From positions 1 to 19,329 of the forward strand of contig JAHRFX010000029.1 of NCBI GenBank assembly GCA_019084405.1: a stretch of DNA of 19,329 bases, read 5' to 3'. The position numbers were made by a program, and so were the translations under genes. Each line of letters starts with the position of its first letter. Within the stretch, counting starts at the first letter, position 1. Shown here piece after piece: positions 1-8,093 of this stretch. Below the pieces are notes generated by a model that saw only the letters and a program-made list of their open reading frames with translations, was not told where the DNA came from and ran no database searches. The DNA is from Methanobacterium sp. (lineage in GTDB: Archaea > Methanobacteriota > Methanobacteria > Methanobacteriales > Methanobacteriaceae).

Positions 1-828
1 GTGTATTTCTTTTTTTATCATTTTTAGCAGGTGGAAAATGCATAATTGATGTACTACGCATAATTCATCAGTTATGCCTTTATATTCAAGTAAACCATCA
101 GTGGTTAGTGAATAAAAGTTTTTATCTTTTGTTGATGCTTTTTATAAATTCTTTTATGGTCTTATATCCTTTATTAGAGGTTATTTCTTCAGTTACTGGA
201 ATATTTAGTATGTAGTCGTATAAGGTTAAACGGTAGTGTCTTTGTCCGTTAAGTTTAATCCACTGCTCATCATAGCAGTAATAACCTGAATAATCGGCGT
301 CTATGTTTTCTATTCTGTTTTTCAGCTTTTTAGTTTGCCAGTTTCTTATGGATGTGAAAGATGGTGAGACACCTAAGAATGTTTGGAAGTCTGTTGCTGT
401 TTTACGCAGCGATCGATACCCTGTTTCTATAAATGATTTTAATTTATCTGTGAAAACGTTTGCATACCTGTGATGTGGCTTTATAACTGCATCCAACCTA
501 GTTACGAACTTTTTACCACAGTCATTACATTTGTATCGTCGCAGATAAATCTTCTGCGACCCGAACTCGCCTAAAATCGGGTTTTTTTCCTGGTATTCCT
601 GTTTAATCATGTGATTTGAATTGCATTTTTGACATCCGGGGTTGACATATTTAAATTTGTTGCCAGGAAGTAAATTCAGGGCACTATTTATATTTGAGGG
701 GTTTTGGGTTGTGTAAATTTTTTGGTTAGGACTTCTTCAAATTTTGGTTTTTCAACACCACAATCGAAAAGATTAAGTTGTATGGAAGCAATACTAGAAC
801 TGAGAGTAGTTATAATTTCACTAGGCAT
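1..828 (-). pseudogene. DDE-type transposase, frameshifted and cut by the window edge
   Basis: Remains of an insertion-sequence transposase readable in three successive frames. The 5' part, possibly from an ATG at 828, reads through LNLFDCGVEKPKFEEV until a TAA at 688-690. The middle part (about 700 to 122) carries two zinc-finger-like Cys pairs (CQKC just upstream of the Met at 610, then CNDC), a helix-turn-helix-like stretch and YYCYDEQWIKLNG, the likely first catalytic Asp. After a stop at 122 the frame shifts again and continues as FYSLTTDGLLEYKG and HQLCIFHLL up to base 1; TTDG is the likely second catalytic Asp. The third catalytic residue would lie outside the window. The joined protein is continuous in sense, so at least two indels break one gene. 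It resembles archaeal DDE transposases, but I cannot name the IS family, and I see no convincing terminal inverted repeats. The insertion may have damaged the start of the neighbouring MNT gene. Confidence 0.75.
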
Positions 829-949
829 GTTAATATATCTACTCTCACCTTATATTTATCTTTAACGGTTTCAAATCCAAATTTAAGATTTATAAGACAA
901 GAAATTAATGATTTTAAAAAAAATTTTAAATTCACTCAACACCCATTAA

Positions 950-1405
950 CTTTACAGCCCCAAAGAAGACATAATTACTTTAGAAAAATTTGGTAAAGCA
1001 TATAATGTTATTTTAAATAAAAAAACCCATCCTATTATTTTTGAAGCTGAATATAAAAGAAGAGAAACATTGCTTAAAAATCCAGATTTTAAAATTCTCT
1101 ACCATAAACTAAATAATCTTCCTTTTCCGTTCATTTGCTTGATTTTTGGATCGCAAGCTAAAAATGATGCACATCCCCGATCAGATATTGATCTTTTAAT
1201 AATATGTGAACAAAATAGAGAAAATGAATTTGAAAGCCTAATTTCATTATTACCACTGAATATTGACCTGAATATCTTTAATTTTGAAGAATTTATATCC
1301 ATGATTAAAAATAAAGAATTTACAGTGGTATCTGAAGCCATAAATAATAATATAATATTAGTAGGTATTGAGGAATATTACCGAATGTTAGAACATGCAA
1401 AATAA
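950..1405 (+). CDS. MNT-type nucleotidyltransferase (antitoxin-like), start lost
   Basis: Small nucleotidyltransferase of the MNT family, which pairs with HEPN toxins and in the studied pairs neutralises them by adding nucleotides. Counting from the TTG at 1070, FGSQAKNDAHPRSDIDLL holds the GS motif (residues 27-28) and the paired Asp D39/D41; a third Asp sits in LNIDLNIF (D66), so the catalytic core looks complete. The frame is open from 950, after a TAA at 947-949, and the residues before the TTG (EKFGKAYNVILNKKTHPIIF, then EAEYKRRE) look like the linker that follows the winged helix in archaeal MNT proteins. There is no ATG or GTG in that part, so the true N-terminus is probably missing or in another frame, perhaps because of the transposase next door. 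The TTG is only a fallback start. The gene overlaps the HEPN gene by 11 bases. Confidence 0.7.
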   Translation, partial: LYSPKEDIITLEKFGKAYNVILNKKTHPIIFEAEYKRRETLLKNPDFKILYHKLNNLPFPFICLIFGSQAKNDAHPRSDIDLLIICEQNRENEFESLISLLPLNIDLNIFNFEEFISMIKNKEFTVVSEAINNNIILVGIEEYYRMLEHAK

Positions 1406-1868
1406 AAACCGCATCCAGCAAGCAGAAATAAATATTAAAATTTATCACCGTGACGGTCTTCTAAAAAGAAAAGCACCTGATGAGAATATAATTAAAATTT
1501 ATCAGAAAAATTCTCATGAAAGCTTAAAGGTAGCTGATTATATATTTAAAAAGAATATCTCAACTTTATGGGTTATAGTATGTTCTTATTATGCAATGTA
1601 TTATATGGCCAATGCAGTTCTCTACAAAATGGGATATAATGTAGGAGATAAAATTTCCCACAAAGTAACCAGTGATGCCATAATATATTATGTAAGAGAC
1701 AAACTTGAAGAAAAACTTTTAGAAGATTTTGAAAAAGCTAAAAAAGAAGCTTTAGAATTAACTAAATTAACAGCCAATGATTTAATAGAAAGTTTCGAGT
1801 TTGAAAGAATGAAAAGATCACGTTTCCAATATAATATGCCAGAATCTATCAAAATTTCAAAAGCATAA
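1395..1868 (+). CDS. HEPN-domain protein (putative toxin of an MNT/HEPN pair)
   Basis: All-helical HEPN-family protein of 157 residues, the usual partner of MNT nucleotidyltransferases; many HEPN proteins are RNA-cutting toxins. The middle shows the typical SYYAMYYMANAVLYKMGY segment (from about residue 64) followed by a conserved-looking His in KISHKVT. Near the C-terminus RSRFQY (141-146) gives an Arg-x4-Tyr arrangement instead of the canonical R-x4-6-H, so ribonuclease activity cannot be assumed. The ATG lies inside the last codons of the MNT gene (11-base overlap), which implies translational coupling as a two-gene operon. The frame is intact, unlike its partner. The function as a toxin is inferred from family and context. 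Confidence 0.75.
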   Translation: MQNKNRIQQAEINIKIYHRDGLLKRKAPDENIIKIYQKNSHESLKVADYIFKKNISTLWVIVCSYYAMYYMANAVLYKMGYNVGDKISHKVTSDAIIYYVRDKLEEKLLEDFEKAKKEALELTKLTANDLIESFEFERMKRSRFQYNMPESIKISKA

Positions 1869-1884
1869 ACTTCTCTAAATCGAT

Positions 1885-1903
1885 CCAAAAAATTTGTTTT
1901 TGA
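1885..1903. terminator. Possible bidirectional T-tract terminator between convergent genes
   Basis: The 65-base gap between the convergent HEPN gene and the PD-(D/E)XK nuclease gene contains T5 on the plus strand (1897-1901) and A6 on the plus strand (1887-1892, T6 on minus). Archaeal transcription often ends at short T-tracts without a hairpin. This is only a plausible assignment. Confidence 0.3.
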
Positions 1904-1933
1904 AATGGAAAAGTTACTAATATAAGGTCTCTA

Positions 1934-3121
1934 TCAAGGAACCGTAGGCTTCTGAGACAAAGGATCTGGATTATTACAAAAAGTCCTAAAATCACAGGCA
2001 TCACAAGTCCGGGCCTCCGGACGAGCCTTCCAGGAGTTGGGAATACTCTTACCCTTAATTTCTTTTAAAAGGCAGTTTTCAATTTCATCCACCACCCTAT
2101 CAAATTCAGCTAGAGAATGGTGCACAGAATCCGGTTTTACATCCACTAACCTTAAGGACCTCCTGGTTTTAAATTCCTCTGATAATTGGGGTGGTTTAGT
2201 ATTGGGTTTCCACTTTAAGATTTTTTTATGATCCTCCCCCTGGGGGACTACATCGGTATTCTCACCTACAATATCCTCTTTGATATCCTGCATATCCTTG
2301 GTGAAGGGTACCAGTTCGTTTATATAAAATAGGATCCCCTTAACTACCGGGGATGATTCTTCTTGCCGGGACCGTAACCAGGTATAGGTTAGTATCTGCC
2401 ACTTATGATAATCCCAGGTAGCAGAACTTAAAGGGGCCCGTTTCATACCCTTATAATCCATGATAATCTCATACTCTTTACTATCCAGGGATTGGACTTT
2501 TTCTTTAAATAAAGGATCTTCTTCTAAAAATTTAACTAAAAGATTAGAAGAAGAGTGCACTTCCAAATTAACCGAACTAATCACATCCACGATACCGGTG
2601 ATGCCGTAGTAATTGGACCGGCTCACCCCTTTTTGGTAGTGGGGCATATCCCGGATGCCCTTCAACCTTACCTCGGCACTACTTATTAAAGGGAATAGGT
2701 GAGGTCCCCAGGTATTTATAGCAGCTTCTGCCCTCCCGCTGGCTACTAATTTATGGGGATGGTTTAAATCACCACAAAAACCTTCTTTATGGCCCTCCTC
2801 ATTATAAGGGCAAAATAGGTTGGAAGGAGGGTTTAGTCCCCGGGCCCGCATCCTCTTATCAATTAGTATTTCTATGGGTCGGATTTCTTTTTCCCAGTCC
2901 CAGGGGAATTCTTTTAAGTTTTTATCCCGCCACTGGAGGTAGGCTTCTTCTAAGACCCCATGGATAAACTCCCCAAACCACAACTGGATAGGCATAGAAG
3001 GGGGTAGGGTTCCCTTATTCTGGTAACGGTACTGTAATCCACAGGTAAGAAATGCTAATAAATCACCAGTTAAACTGTATTCGGGGATGATGTAGGGTTT
3101 AGAGCGTACTGATAGAGTCAT
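1934..3121 (-). CDS. PD-(D/E)XK nuclease with Fe-S-type cysteines (RecB/Cas4-like)
   Basis: RecB/AddB/Cas4-like exonuclease of 395 residues. Visible motifs are an N-terminal Cys (C27), a His in GEFIHGVLEEA (H54), an Asp in GIVDV (D179), the catalytic IIMDYKG (D222, K224) and the following motif WQILTYTW (Q242). The C-terminal CDACDFRTFC supplies C373, C376 and C382, so together with C27 there are four cysteines placed as in AddB and Cas4 proteins, where they hold a 4Fe-4S cluster. The gene begins 14 bases after the helicase stop and so almost certainly shares its transcript. The two proteins together carry the activities that RecB or AddA joins in one chain. Its base composition is clearly more GC-rich than the island to its right. 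No CRISPR array or other cas gene is present, so a Cas4 role is not suggested. Confidence 0.85.
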   Translation of the reverse strand: MTLSVRSKPYIIPEYSLTGDLLAFLTCGLQYRYQNKGTLPPSMPIQLWFGEFIHGVLEEAYLQWRDKNLKEFPWDWEKEIRPIEILIDKRMRARGLNPPSNLFCPYNEEGHKEGFCGDLNHPHKLVASGRAEAAINTWGPHLFPLISSAEVRLKGIRDMPHYQKGVSRSNYYGITGIVDVISSVNLEVHSSSNLLVKFLEEDPLFKEKVQSLDSKEYEIIMDYKGMKRAPLSSATWDYHKWQILTYTWLRSRQEESSPVVKGILFYINELVPFTKDMQDIKEDIVGENTDVVPQGEDHKKILKWKPNTKPPQLSEEFKTRRSLRLVDVKPDSVHHSLAEFDRVVDEIENCLLKEIKGKSIPNSWKARPEARTCDACDFRTFCNNPDPLSQKPTVP

Positions 3122-3135
3122 TTTTTACTAACCTC

Positions 3136-5484
3136 TTAGATGAATATTATATCATTTAATCCGGGCCAATTATGGCTGCGGTCCCAACCGGTGGCCACAT
3201 TAGGTATTTGTTTTAGGCCATTTTGGTATCCTTCCATCACACTTTTTAGTCCCACCAAGAGTAGCACATCCTGAGCCCGACTGTAAGATACGAAATATAA
3301 GCGGAATAAGTCATCAAAGGCCCTGTCCCGCGGGCTTCTAGGTGGTATTCCCAAGGGTGAATATTTTCTTAAAAAATCTTCTAGATTGGTGGATTTACCT
3401 CCATCCTGGGGGTAGCGTTTAAAGGCCTGGGTGTGGTGATTTACTCTAAATTCAGATCCCACATCCACCACCACCAAGGGGAACTCTAAACCCTTGGCTT
3501 GATGCACCGACATGATACTAATCTGGTTAGAGGGTAGGGTGTCTAATAAGTTTTCATCCACTTCAATTGCCCCGGTGGCCAGGGGCACCATGATATTCCA
3601 AATAGCATCTTCAATGGATTTTTGTTCTAGTTCTGGGATCTTACTATCAAAGATGATTTCTCCTCCAAAACTACTAAAAAGTGCAGTCTGGGCCACGGTA
3701 CGGGTAACCGCCTCCAAATATACTAGACCTTCCACATCTTCTTGTAAAGGTTTAATCCAGGTAACCAGTTTATAGGTTAACTCCATCACCGTTACTTCCC
3801 GTATCCAAGATTTTCTACCTAAAGGTTCTCTTTTTTGCCAGGCTTCTACAAATTGAACTAAAGAAACAGGATCATGGGGTTCAGGATTGGTCTCTATAAA
3901 TTTATGGGCTTCTTTTCGCCAGGTATTAAAATTTTTCCGGGCAGTTAAGGGTAATTTTTCTATTTTCTTTTCCAAATTACTCTCTGGGTCCAGGCATTCT
4001 AATATCAGTCCACATAAAACTTGGGCTTCTTTTACCCTTTCTAGGTCCTCTCCCCGGGGATTAAATACTGGAATAGACGGATTACGCATCAACTGATTTC
4101 TTAAGTGTAAGGGCAGTCTTTTTTTACCATTAGAATTTCTCTCTAGAGGAGAACTACATAGTATGGATATATCTGCAGCTGAACCTTCTTGGGGGTGGGC
4201 TTTAATTAAAAGATCTTCTCCCTTATATTGAATATTTACTCCTTCCCCATAGAGTACTTTTTTAATAAAACGACTTAAATCATAGGCCAATATATCTACG
4301 TTTTTTCGGAACATCCCTAATATGGGAAAATCAGTGTGATCTGGATTTCGGGCTGCTTCAATTAAAGGTTTACTATCTACTCGAACCTCTTGGAAGTGGG
4401 GATCTAACTGGGCAAAGTAGTTACATAAGTTCACAATGTTTTTAGTGGAGCGATAATTTTTAGATAAATTAGTTAAGGCTACTTCTATTCCTAATTGATT
4501 TTTTATCCTAGTTTGAAAATTAGTAAATAAATCCACCGTAGCTCCTCTAAAGTGATACAAAGACTGATCATCATCCCCTACCACGGTGATACTACCTCCA
4601 TTTTTAAGGGCGGCTTGGGCAAATTGAAAGTAAATCTGTTCTTGTAGGAGATTAGTATCCTGGTATTCATCCACTAAAACAAGTTTTAAGTGGGATAGGA
4701 AATCCTCTAACTTACCCTCTTTTAATACTCTTAAGAATTTTGCTTCTAGCATGGCAAAATCATATAAAAAACGAGAATCTAATTCCTGGATATAATCTTC
4801 AATAGCCCTAAAGGCTAATTGGGGCCCTAAATCAGTTTCTTCTTTTTTAAGGCTTTCAAAATCAACTTGATCGTAGTAGATATGATCCTTGATTTCTAAT
4901 AGTATTTTGGCCATCTCTGCTACATTAAATTTGTAACTTGAACCGCGAAGTTCAACTAGAAATTCTTTTAAAGCTTCCTGGTGATAACGGTCTTCTTTAA
5001 ATAGTCCTACCTGCATCATCAAGGCCGAGGCTACAAAATCTTCTATAACTACTGGTGGTGGGGATCCAGGATCCCGGTGGGTTCTTAAAACGTCTTCGGA
5101 GATACTATCCAGGGTTCCGGTGATGATTTGATTAAAATCTAAGTTTTTTAATTTAGGGTGGATCTTTGAGTATTGTTTGTCATTTAGTAGGTATTGTCTG
5201 ATTTCATCCCCCCAGAATAGTATGCGGGAGCGAAGTTCAGCAGCGGCTTTACGGGTAAAGGTGGTGGCTAGGATGCTAGAAGGGGGAACATCATCTACAT
5301 AAATAAATTTAAGGATTTTTAGTACCATGACTGTGGTTTTACCACTACCTGGGCCGGCTACTAAGAATAGGGATTGGTTTTTAGGAGAGGAGATGGCTTG
5401 GTTTTGGGGTGGGTTGTCTGTGTGGCTGATTTTTCTACCTAGATTCTGAGTAACTATATTTTCATATTCGCTCCAGCTTAGCAT
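3136..5484 (-). CDS. UvrD/Rep/AddA-like SF1A DNA helicase
   Basis: Superfamily 1A 3'-5' DNA helicase of 782 residues. Motifs in order: Walker A AGPGSGKT (43-50), motif Ia TTFTRKAAAELRSRI (about 74-88), Walker B VDEYQDT (271-277), motif III VVGDDDQSLYHFRGA, motif IV NYRSTKNIV, motif V MSVHQAKGLEFPLVVV and motif VI YFVSYSRAQDVLLL. QAKGLEFPLVVV is the form seen in UvrD/RecB/AddA enzymes. There is no C-terminal nuclease domain; the nuclease is a separate gene 14 bases downstream. The likely role is processing of DNA ends for recombination repair, with defence as an alternative. A TATA-like element at 5510-5520 just upstream would give a leaderless or short-leader transcript. The start at 5484 is the first ATG and leaves 44 residues before the Walker A glycine cluster, which is normal. 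Confidence 0.9.
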   Translation of the reverse strand: MLSWSEYENIVTQNLGRKISHTDNPPQNQAISSPKNQSLFLVAGPGSGKTTVMVLKILKFIYVDDVPPSSILATTFTRKAAAELRSRILFWGDEIRQYLLNDKQYSKIHPKLKNLDFNQIITGTLDSISEDVLRTHRDPGSPPPVVIEDFVASALMMQVGLFKEDRYHQEALKEFLVELRGSSYKFNVAEMAKILLEIKDHIYYDQVDFESLKKEETDLGPQLAFRAIEDYIQELDSRFLYDFAMLEAKFLRVLKEGKLEDFLSHLKLVLVDEYQDTNLLQEQIYFQFAQAALKNGGSITVVGDDDQSLYHFRGATVDLFTNFQTRIKNQLGIEVALTNLSKNYRSTKNIVNLCNYFAQLDPHFQEVRVDSKPLIEAARNPDHTDFPILGMFRKNVDILAYDLSRFIKKVLYGEGVNIQYKGEDLLIKAHPQEGSAADISILCSSPLERNSNGKKRLPLHLRNQLMRNPSIPVFNPRGEDLERVKEAQVLCGLILECLDPESNLEKKIEKLPLTARKNFNTWRKEAHKFIETNPEPHDPVSLVQFVEAWQKREPLGRKSWIREVTVMELTYKLVTWIKPLQEDVEGLVYLEAVTRTVAQTALFSSFGGEIIFDSKIPELEQKSIEDAIWNIMVPLATGAIEVDENLLDTLPSNQISIMSVHQAKGLEFPLVVVDVGSEFRVNHHTQAFKRYPQDGGKSTNLEDFLRKYSPLGIPPRSPRDRAFDDLFRLYFVSYSRAQDVLLLVGLKSVMEGYQNGLKQIPNVATGWDRSHNWPGLNDIIFI

Positions 5485-5509
5485 ATTAAATTCTCATAAA
5501 GAATTAGAA

Positions 5510-5520
5510 TTTTATATATT
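5510..5520 (-). promoter_or_regulatory. TATA-like element ahead of the UvrD-family helicase
   Basis: On the minus strand AATATATAAAA lies about 26-36 bases upstream of the helicase ATG at 5484, overlapping the stop codon of the DUF1524 ORF. That spacing fits an archaeal TATA box driving a leaderless or very short-leader transcript. The call rests on sequence and distance only. Confidence 0.45.
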
Positions 5521-6432
5521 ATTAATCCATATATCTAATGCTTCTCTTTTTAATCTTCTATGTCTGTTATCTATTTCTCTCTTATTCCAATCAGGGATAT
5601 TTTCTAATTCATTGGTGACTGAAAAATCACTTTTTTTCTTAAAATAAGTTTTTATTTTTTCTCCATATGACTTATTGCTGGCTCTCGAATTTTTTGTTCC
5701 ATTTAGAAGTGTTAAGTTTCCTAGCTTATTAGTCCATTCTTGAATAGCCTTATCAGTGAATTTTCTTTTCCAATAATTATTCGGTTTTTGTGGAAGAACA
5801 TGTTCTACGGTAATATTACCTGAAAAGGAAACCTTTTTATGTAGATTTTCATTTCTTTCCATATCGATCCTTAAAAGTACATATTTGGCTATTTTGTAAT
5901 TTCCTTTCGAATAAAAATTTTCTTGATCTAAAGAATCTTTAAATTTGGATTTTAAAATTTTTATTTCCTCATTGAACATAGGATCTTTTATAATCTCTAA
6001 AGGATTATTCTTATCTTCAATCAGCTTTATAATTCGGTATATCTGAGTTAATCTTTCAGCGATCGTCAAACCTGTTAACCAGTCAACGAAAACTTTCCTT
6101 TCTAAATTTTTTAAGAATTTAAATAGATATTCATCCTTATCAAATTTGTCATGAAACATTATTAATGCGGCCATCCAATCATTTAATGGTAAGAAATCTC
6201 GCATTATTGACATTAAATTGTGATAATTAACTTCTTTTTCAATCTCATTGCTTTTTATGCTACTTTCAATAATTTTGCCTTGATAAGTCTCTTTTACGGT
6301 ATCTAAATATTCAATAAAGTTTTTTCCTTTAAATGAAGGCTCATCATAAAATATGACTTGTTCAAATTCATCAAAAATAGTCTTCCTAGCCCTTTTTTTA
6401 ATTTTAATAGTTCTTATGAAACTAATTAGCAT
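5512..6432 (-). CDS. GmrSD-like C-terminal half with DUF1524 HNH-type nuclease
   Basis: C-terminal half of a DUF262/DUF1524 protein, the family of the GmrSD-type modification-dependent (type IV) restriction enzymes that cut modified phage DNA. Near its end it has NITVEHVLPQK (EHVLPQ at 210-215), LGNLTLLNG and then KNSRASNKSYGEKI, which together form the His-Asn nuclease signature of DUF1524. Its first codon is in the same frame as the DUF262 ORF upstream, separated by one TAA (6442-6444) and three sense codons. LISFIRTIKIKKRARKTIF is the segment that normally continues the DUF262 domain, so this is the 3' part of one original gene of about 579 residues. I see no obvious independent ribosome binding site at 6432. 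Confidence 0.8.
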   Translation of the reverse strand: MLISFIRTIKIKKRARKTIFDEFEQVIFYDEPSFKGKNFIEYLDTVKETYQGKIIESSIKSNEIEKEVNYHNLMSIMRDFLPLNDWMAALIMFHDKFDKDEYLFKFLKNLERKVFVDWLTGLTIAERLTQIYRIIKLIEDKNNPLEIIKDPMFNEEIKILKSKFKDSLDQENFYSKGNYKIAKYVLLRIDMERNENLHKKVSFSGNITVEHVLPQKPNNYWKRKFTDKAIQEWTNKLGNLTLLNGTKNSRASNKSYGEKIKTYFKKKSDFSVTNELENIPDWNKREIDNRHRRLKREALDIWINNI

Positions 6433-6441
6433 TTCTAAATT

Positions 6442-7251
6442 TTATATGCCAATATCTTCTTCTATATTCTCCCATATTTCCGTATATTTTTTAAGATCTT
6501 CTTGGGAAACATTGCCCAAGTTAACACTCTTTAGTAAATCTGCATTAGTAAGTGGCATTCCTCTAGCATTTACAACATTGAATAATCGAAAGGCGGATTC
6601 AAATGAGCTAGTGGTTATTATTACTAATATAACTTTTTTAAGAAGATATTTTACAAAATTTTTTAATAAATTTTGATTATTACCATTATCCAACTTATTT
6701 CTAAAAACATCTATAGCAATAATGATTCTCTGCTTAGGCTCACTTAACGCTTCAAAATAATTTTTATCTATATCTTTTCGTTTTAATGTGCCACCATTTT
6801 GCAATATCATTTCTTTAAAGAATTGCCGCTCCTTATTGCGGACTAAAATCCTTGATTGTTCCGGCCTATCAATTATTTCCATTGGTTCCTGGTATATAAA
6901 ACCATGAAGCTGCTTTTGTAAATTTTCTTCATTTATTAAATCTCTAATTACTGCAATCAAAATAACTAATGACATTAATCGCTGTTGTCCATCAATAATA
7001 GAATATTTATAATGACCGTCATCTTCTTCCGACTTAAGTCGAATGATACTACCTAAAAAATACGGTTCAAAAAAATTAAAGCTATCAAAATTTTCATTAT
7101 TCAAAGAAATACTTTCTTTAATATCATCTATAAGTTGTTCAAAATTTTCCTTTTCCCATGCAAAAGGTCTTTGATAAGAAGGTATCTCAAAAAGATTTTC
7201 ATCATCAAAAAGATCTTTAATATATTCATGTTCAGCTTCTATTTTTTCCAT
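6442..7251 (-). CDS. GmrSD-like N-terminal half with DUF262 domain, ended by in-frame TAA
   Basis: DUF262 (ParB/Srx-fold, NTP-binding) half of a GmrSD-like type IV restriction protein. Diagnostic motifs are EIPSYQRPFAW (IPSYQRPF at 23-30) and SIIDGQQRLMSLVIL (DGQQR at 87-91); in GmrS-like proteins the DGQQR motif is part of the nucleotide-dependent activity. It stops at TAA 6442-6444, and the following codons AAT TTA GAA ATG remain in the same frame into the DUF1524 half. A stop at this spot falls between helices that are normally continuous, so the gene is probably inactivated by one nonsense mutation. Expression as two polypeptides cannot be excluded, since two-gene GmrS/GmrD forms exist in nature. 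Its start is preceded by a G-rich stretch (CGGGG) that may act as the ribosome binding site. Confidence 0.8.
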   Translation of the reverse strand: MEKIEAEHEYIKDLFDDENLFEIPSYQRPFAWEKENFEQLIDDIKESISLNNENFDSFNFFEPYFLGSIIRLKSEEDDGHYKYSIIDGQQRLMSLVILIAVIRDLINEENLQKQLHGFIYQEPMEIIDRPEQSRILVRNKERQFFKEMILQNGGTLKRKDIDKNYFEALSEPKQRIIIAIDVFRNKLDNGNNQNLLKNFVKYLLKKVILVIITTSSFESAFRLFNVVNARGMPLTNADLLKSVNLGNVSQEDLKKYTEIWENIEEDIGI

Positions 7252-7320
7252 ATCAATTCCCCGTATTAAAAAATAAATTCAATATCATCACCTTTGAAGG
7301 ATACAACTAGAATAATCTAA

Positions 7321-7870
7321 TTAATTAACTTTTTTTATTATTTCAACAATTCCTAAGGGTGGAATATTTTTATCTTCTTCATTTACCCGATTTTTAGACT
7401 ATTAGCCACATATTTATTTTTTAGTGACTTACCCATTTTAAACTAAAATCCTGTTTGGCTATCATATATGAATCTTTAACTATCTGCAGTATCTTTTCTA
7501 AATCCTCATCCTGTTGAAGTGATATTACCCCATAATTAGAATCACCTTTCATTCTATCTAATACCTCAATACCTTGCGAACCATTATATATGTAAAATCT
7601 TAACAAGTATGGATTGGAAAAAGAAGCTCTCTAGAAAGTCATTCAGGGTATGTAAGACGATTCACCACCTTTAATAATTTTATAGCTTATATCCTCATTT
7701 ATAAATTTTAAACTTTTTTTAAATTGCTCATATGCTCTTTTAACGTTCTCTTTTATTTTTTTGAGGATGTGGCACACGATTGGTTTAGTAGCCAATATTG
7801 CAATTTTTCCCTTAAATACAATCTGTTTAGAATTAAATGTTCTTAGTTTATGGTTTAATAAATGAATTAA
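7321..7870 (-). pseudogene. Remnant of an unrecognised protein gene in several frames
   Basis: Protein-like sequence on the minus strand is spread over different frames. From 7870 to a TGA at 7643 an open stretch of 75 codons without an ATG includes QIVFKGKIAILATKPIVCHI, then LKKIKENVKRAYEQFKKSL and KIIKGGESSYIP. After this a short LNDFLESFF segment appears in another frame. Then from about 7620 to 7421 comes NPYLLRFYIYNGSQGIEVLD, then VISLQQDEDLEKIL and SYMIAKQDFSLKW. A final in-frame-looking tail NIPPLGIVEIIKKV ends at TAA 7321. The segments are well-formed amphipathic sequence and follow one another in order, so I infer one original protein of about 170-180 residues broken by two or more indels. 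I do not recognise the family. The 61-codon piece at 7421-7606 could be read alone from a TTG, but it looks like the C-terminal part of this gene. Confidence 0.5.
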
Positions 7871-8093
7871 CTAATTATTTATTATTTAACATAATGGGAA
7901 GATTTAAATATTGAAATAATATTTTTATACATTAAATATTCTAAATTTAAAAATATTTTAAGAAATTTTGGTGGTAATCTAAGATTTAGTAGATTTTAAA
8001 ATGTATATATATTTTAATGTCTCTTCGATGGAATAAAATGATAAGGAACTATTTAAACTCTATTAAGAATAACGAATATTTTTAGCCAATTTG
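7871..8093. other. AT-rich intergenic stretch downstream of the nurA-like gene
   Basis: These 223 bases lie after the stop of the NurA-like gene and before the broken gene at 7321-7870. Base composition is extremely AT-rich and I find no protein-like reading. On the minus strand a TATA-like ATGTATAAAAATATT (around 7920-7934) sits about 50 bases before the remnant and could be its former promoter. No stable hairpin or long T-tract stands out as an operon terminator. Confidence 0.4.

Noticed and set aside
778..996. A 72-codon plus-strand open frame at the left
   Set aside because: It lies across the transposase start and the damaged MNT upstream region, has no recognisable domain and ends where the MNT-like frame begins. 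It may contain a scrap of the lost MNT winged helix, but I cannot support it as a gene.
1934..3121. Cas4 of a CRISPR-Cas locus
   Set aside because: The cysteine and nuclease motifs are shared by AddB-like proteins, the gene is coupled to a UvrD-family helicase, and no repeat-spacer array or other cas gene is present.
2037..5484. Several plus-strand open frames inside the helicase and nuclease genes (for example 3512-3775)
   Set aside because: They are antisense to strongly supported coding sequence with all family motifs and have no ribosome binding site or protein-like pattern.
6442..6444. Programmed readthrough of the TAA in the GmrSD-like gene
   Set aside because: TAA is not the pyrrolysine codon and I see no recoding signal; nonsense mutation or natural gene splitting is simpler.
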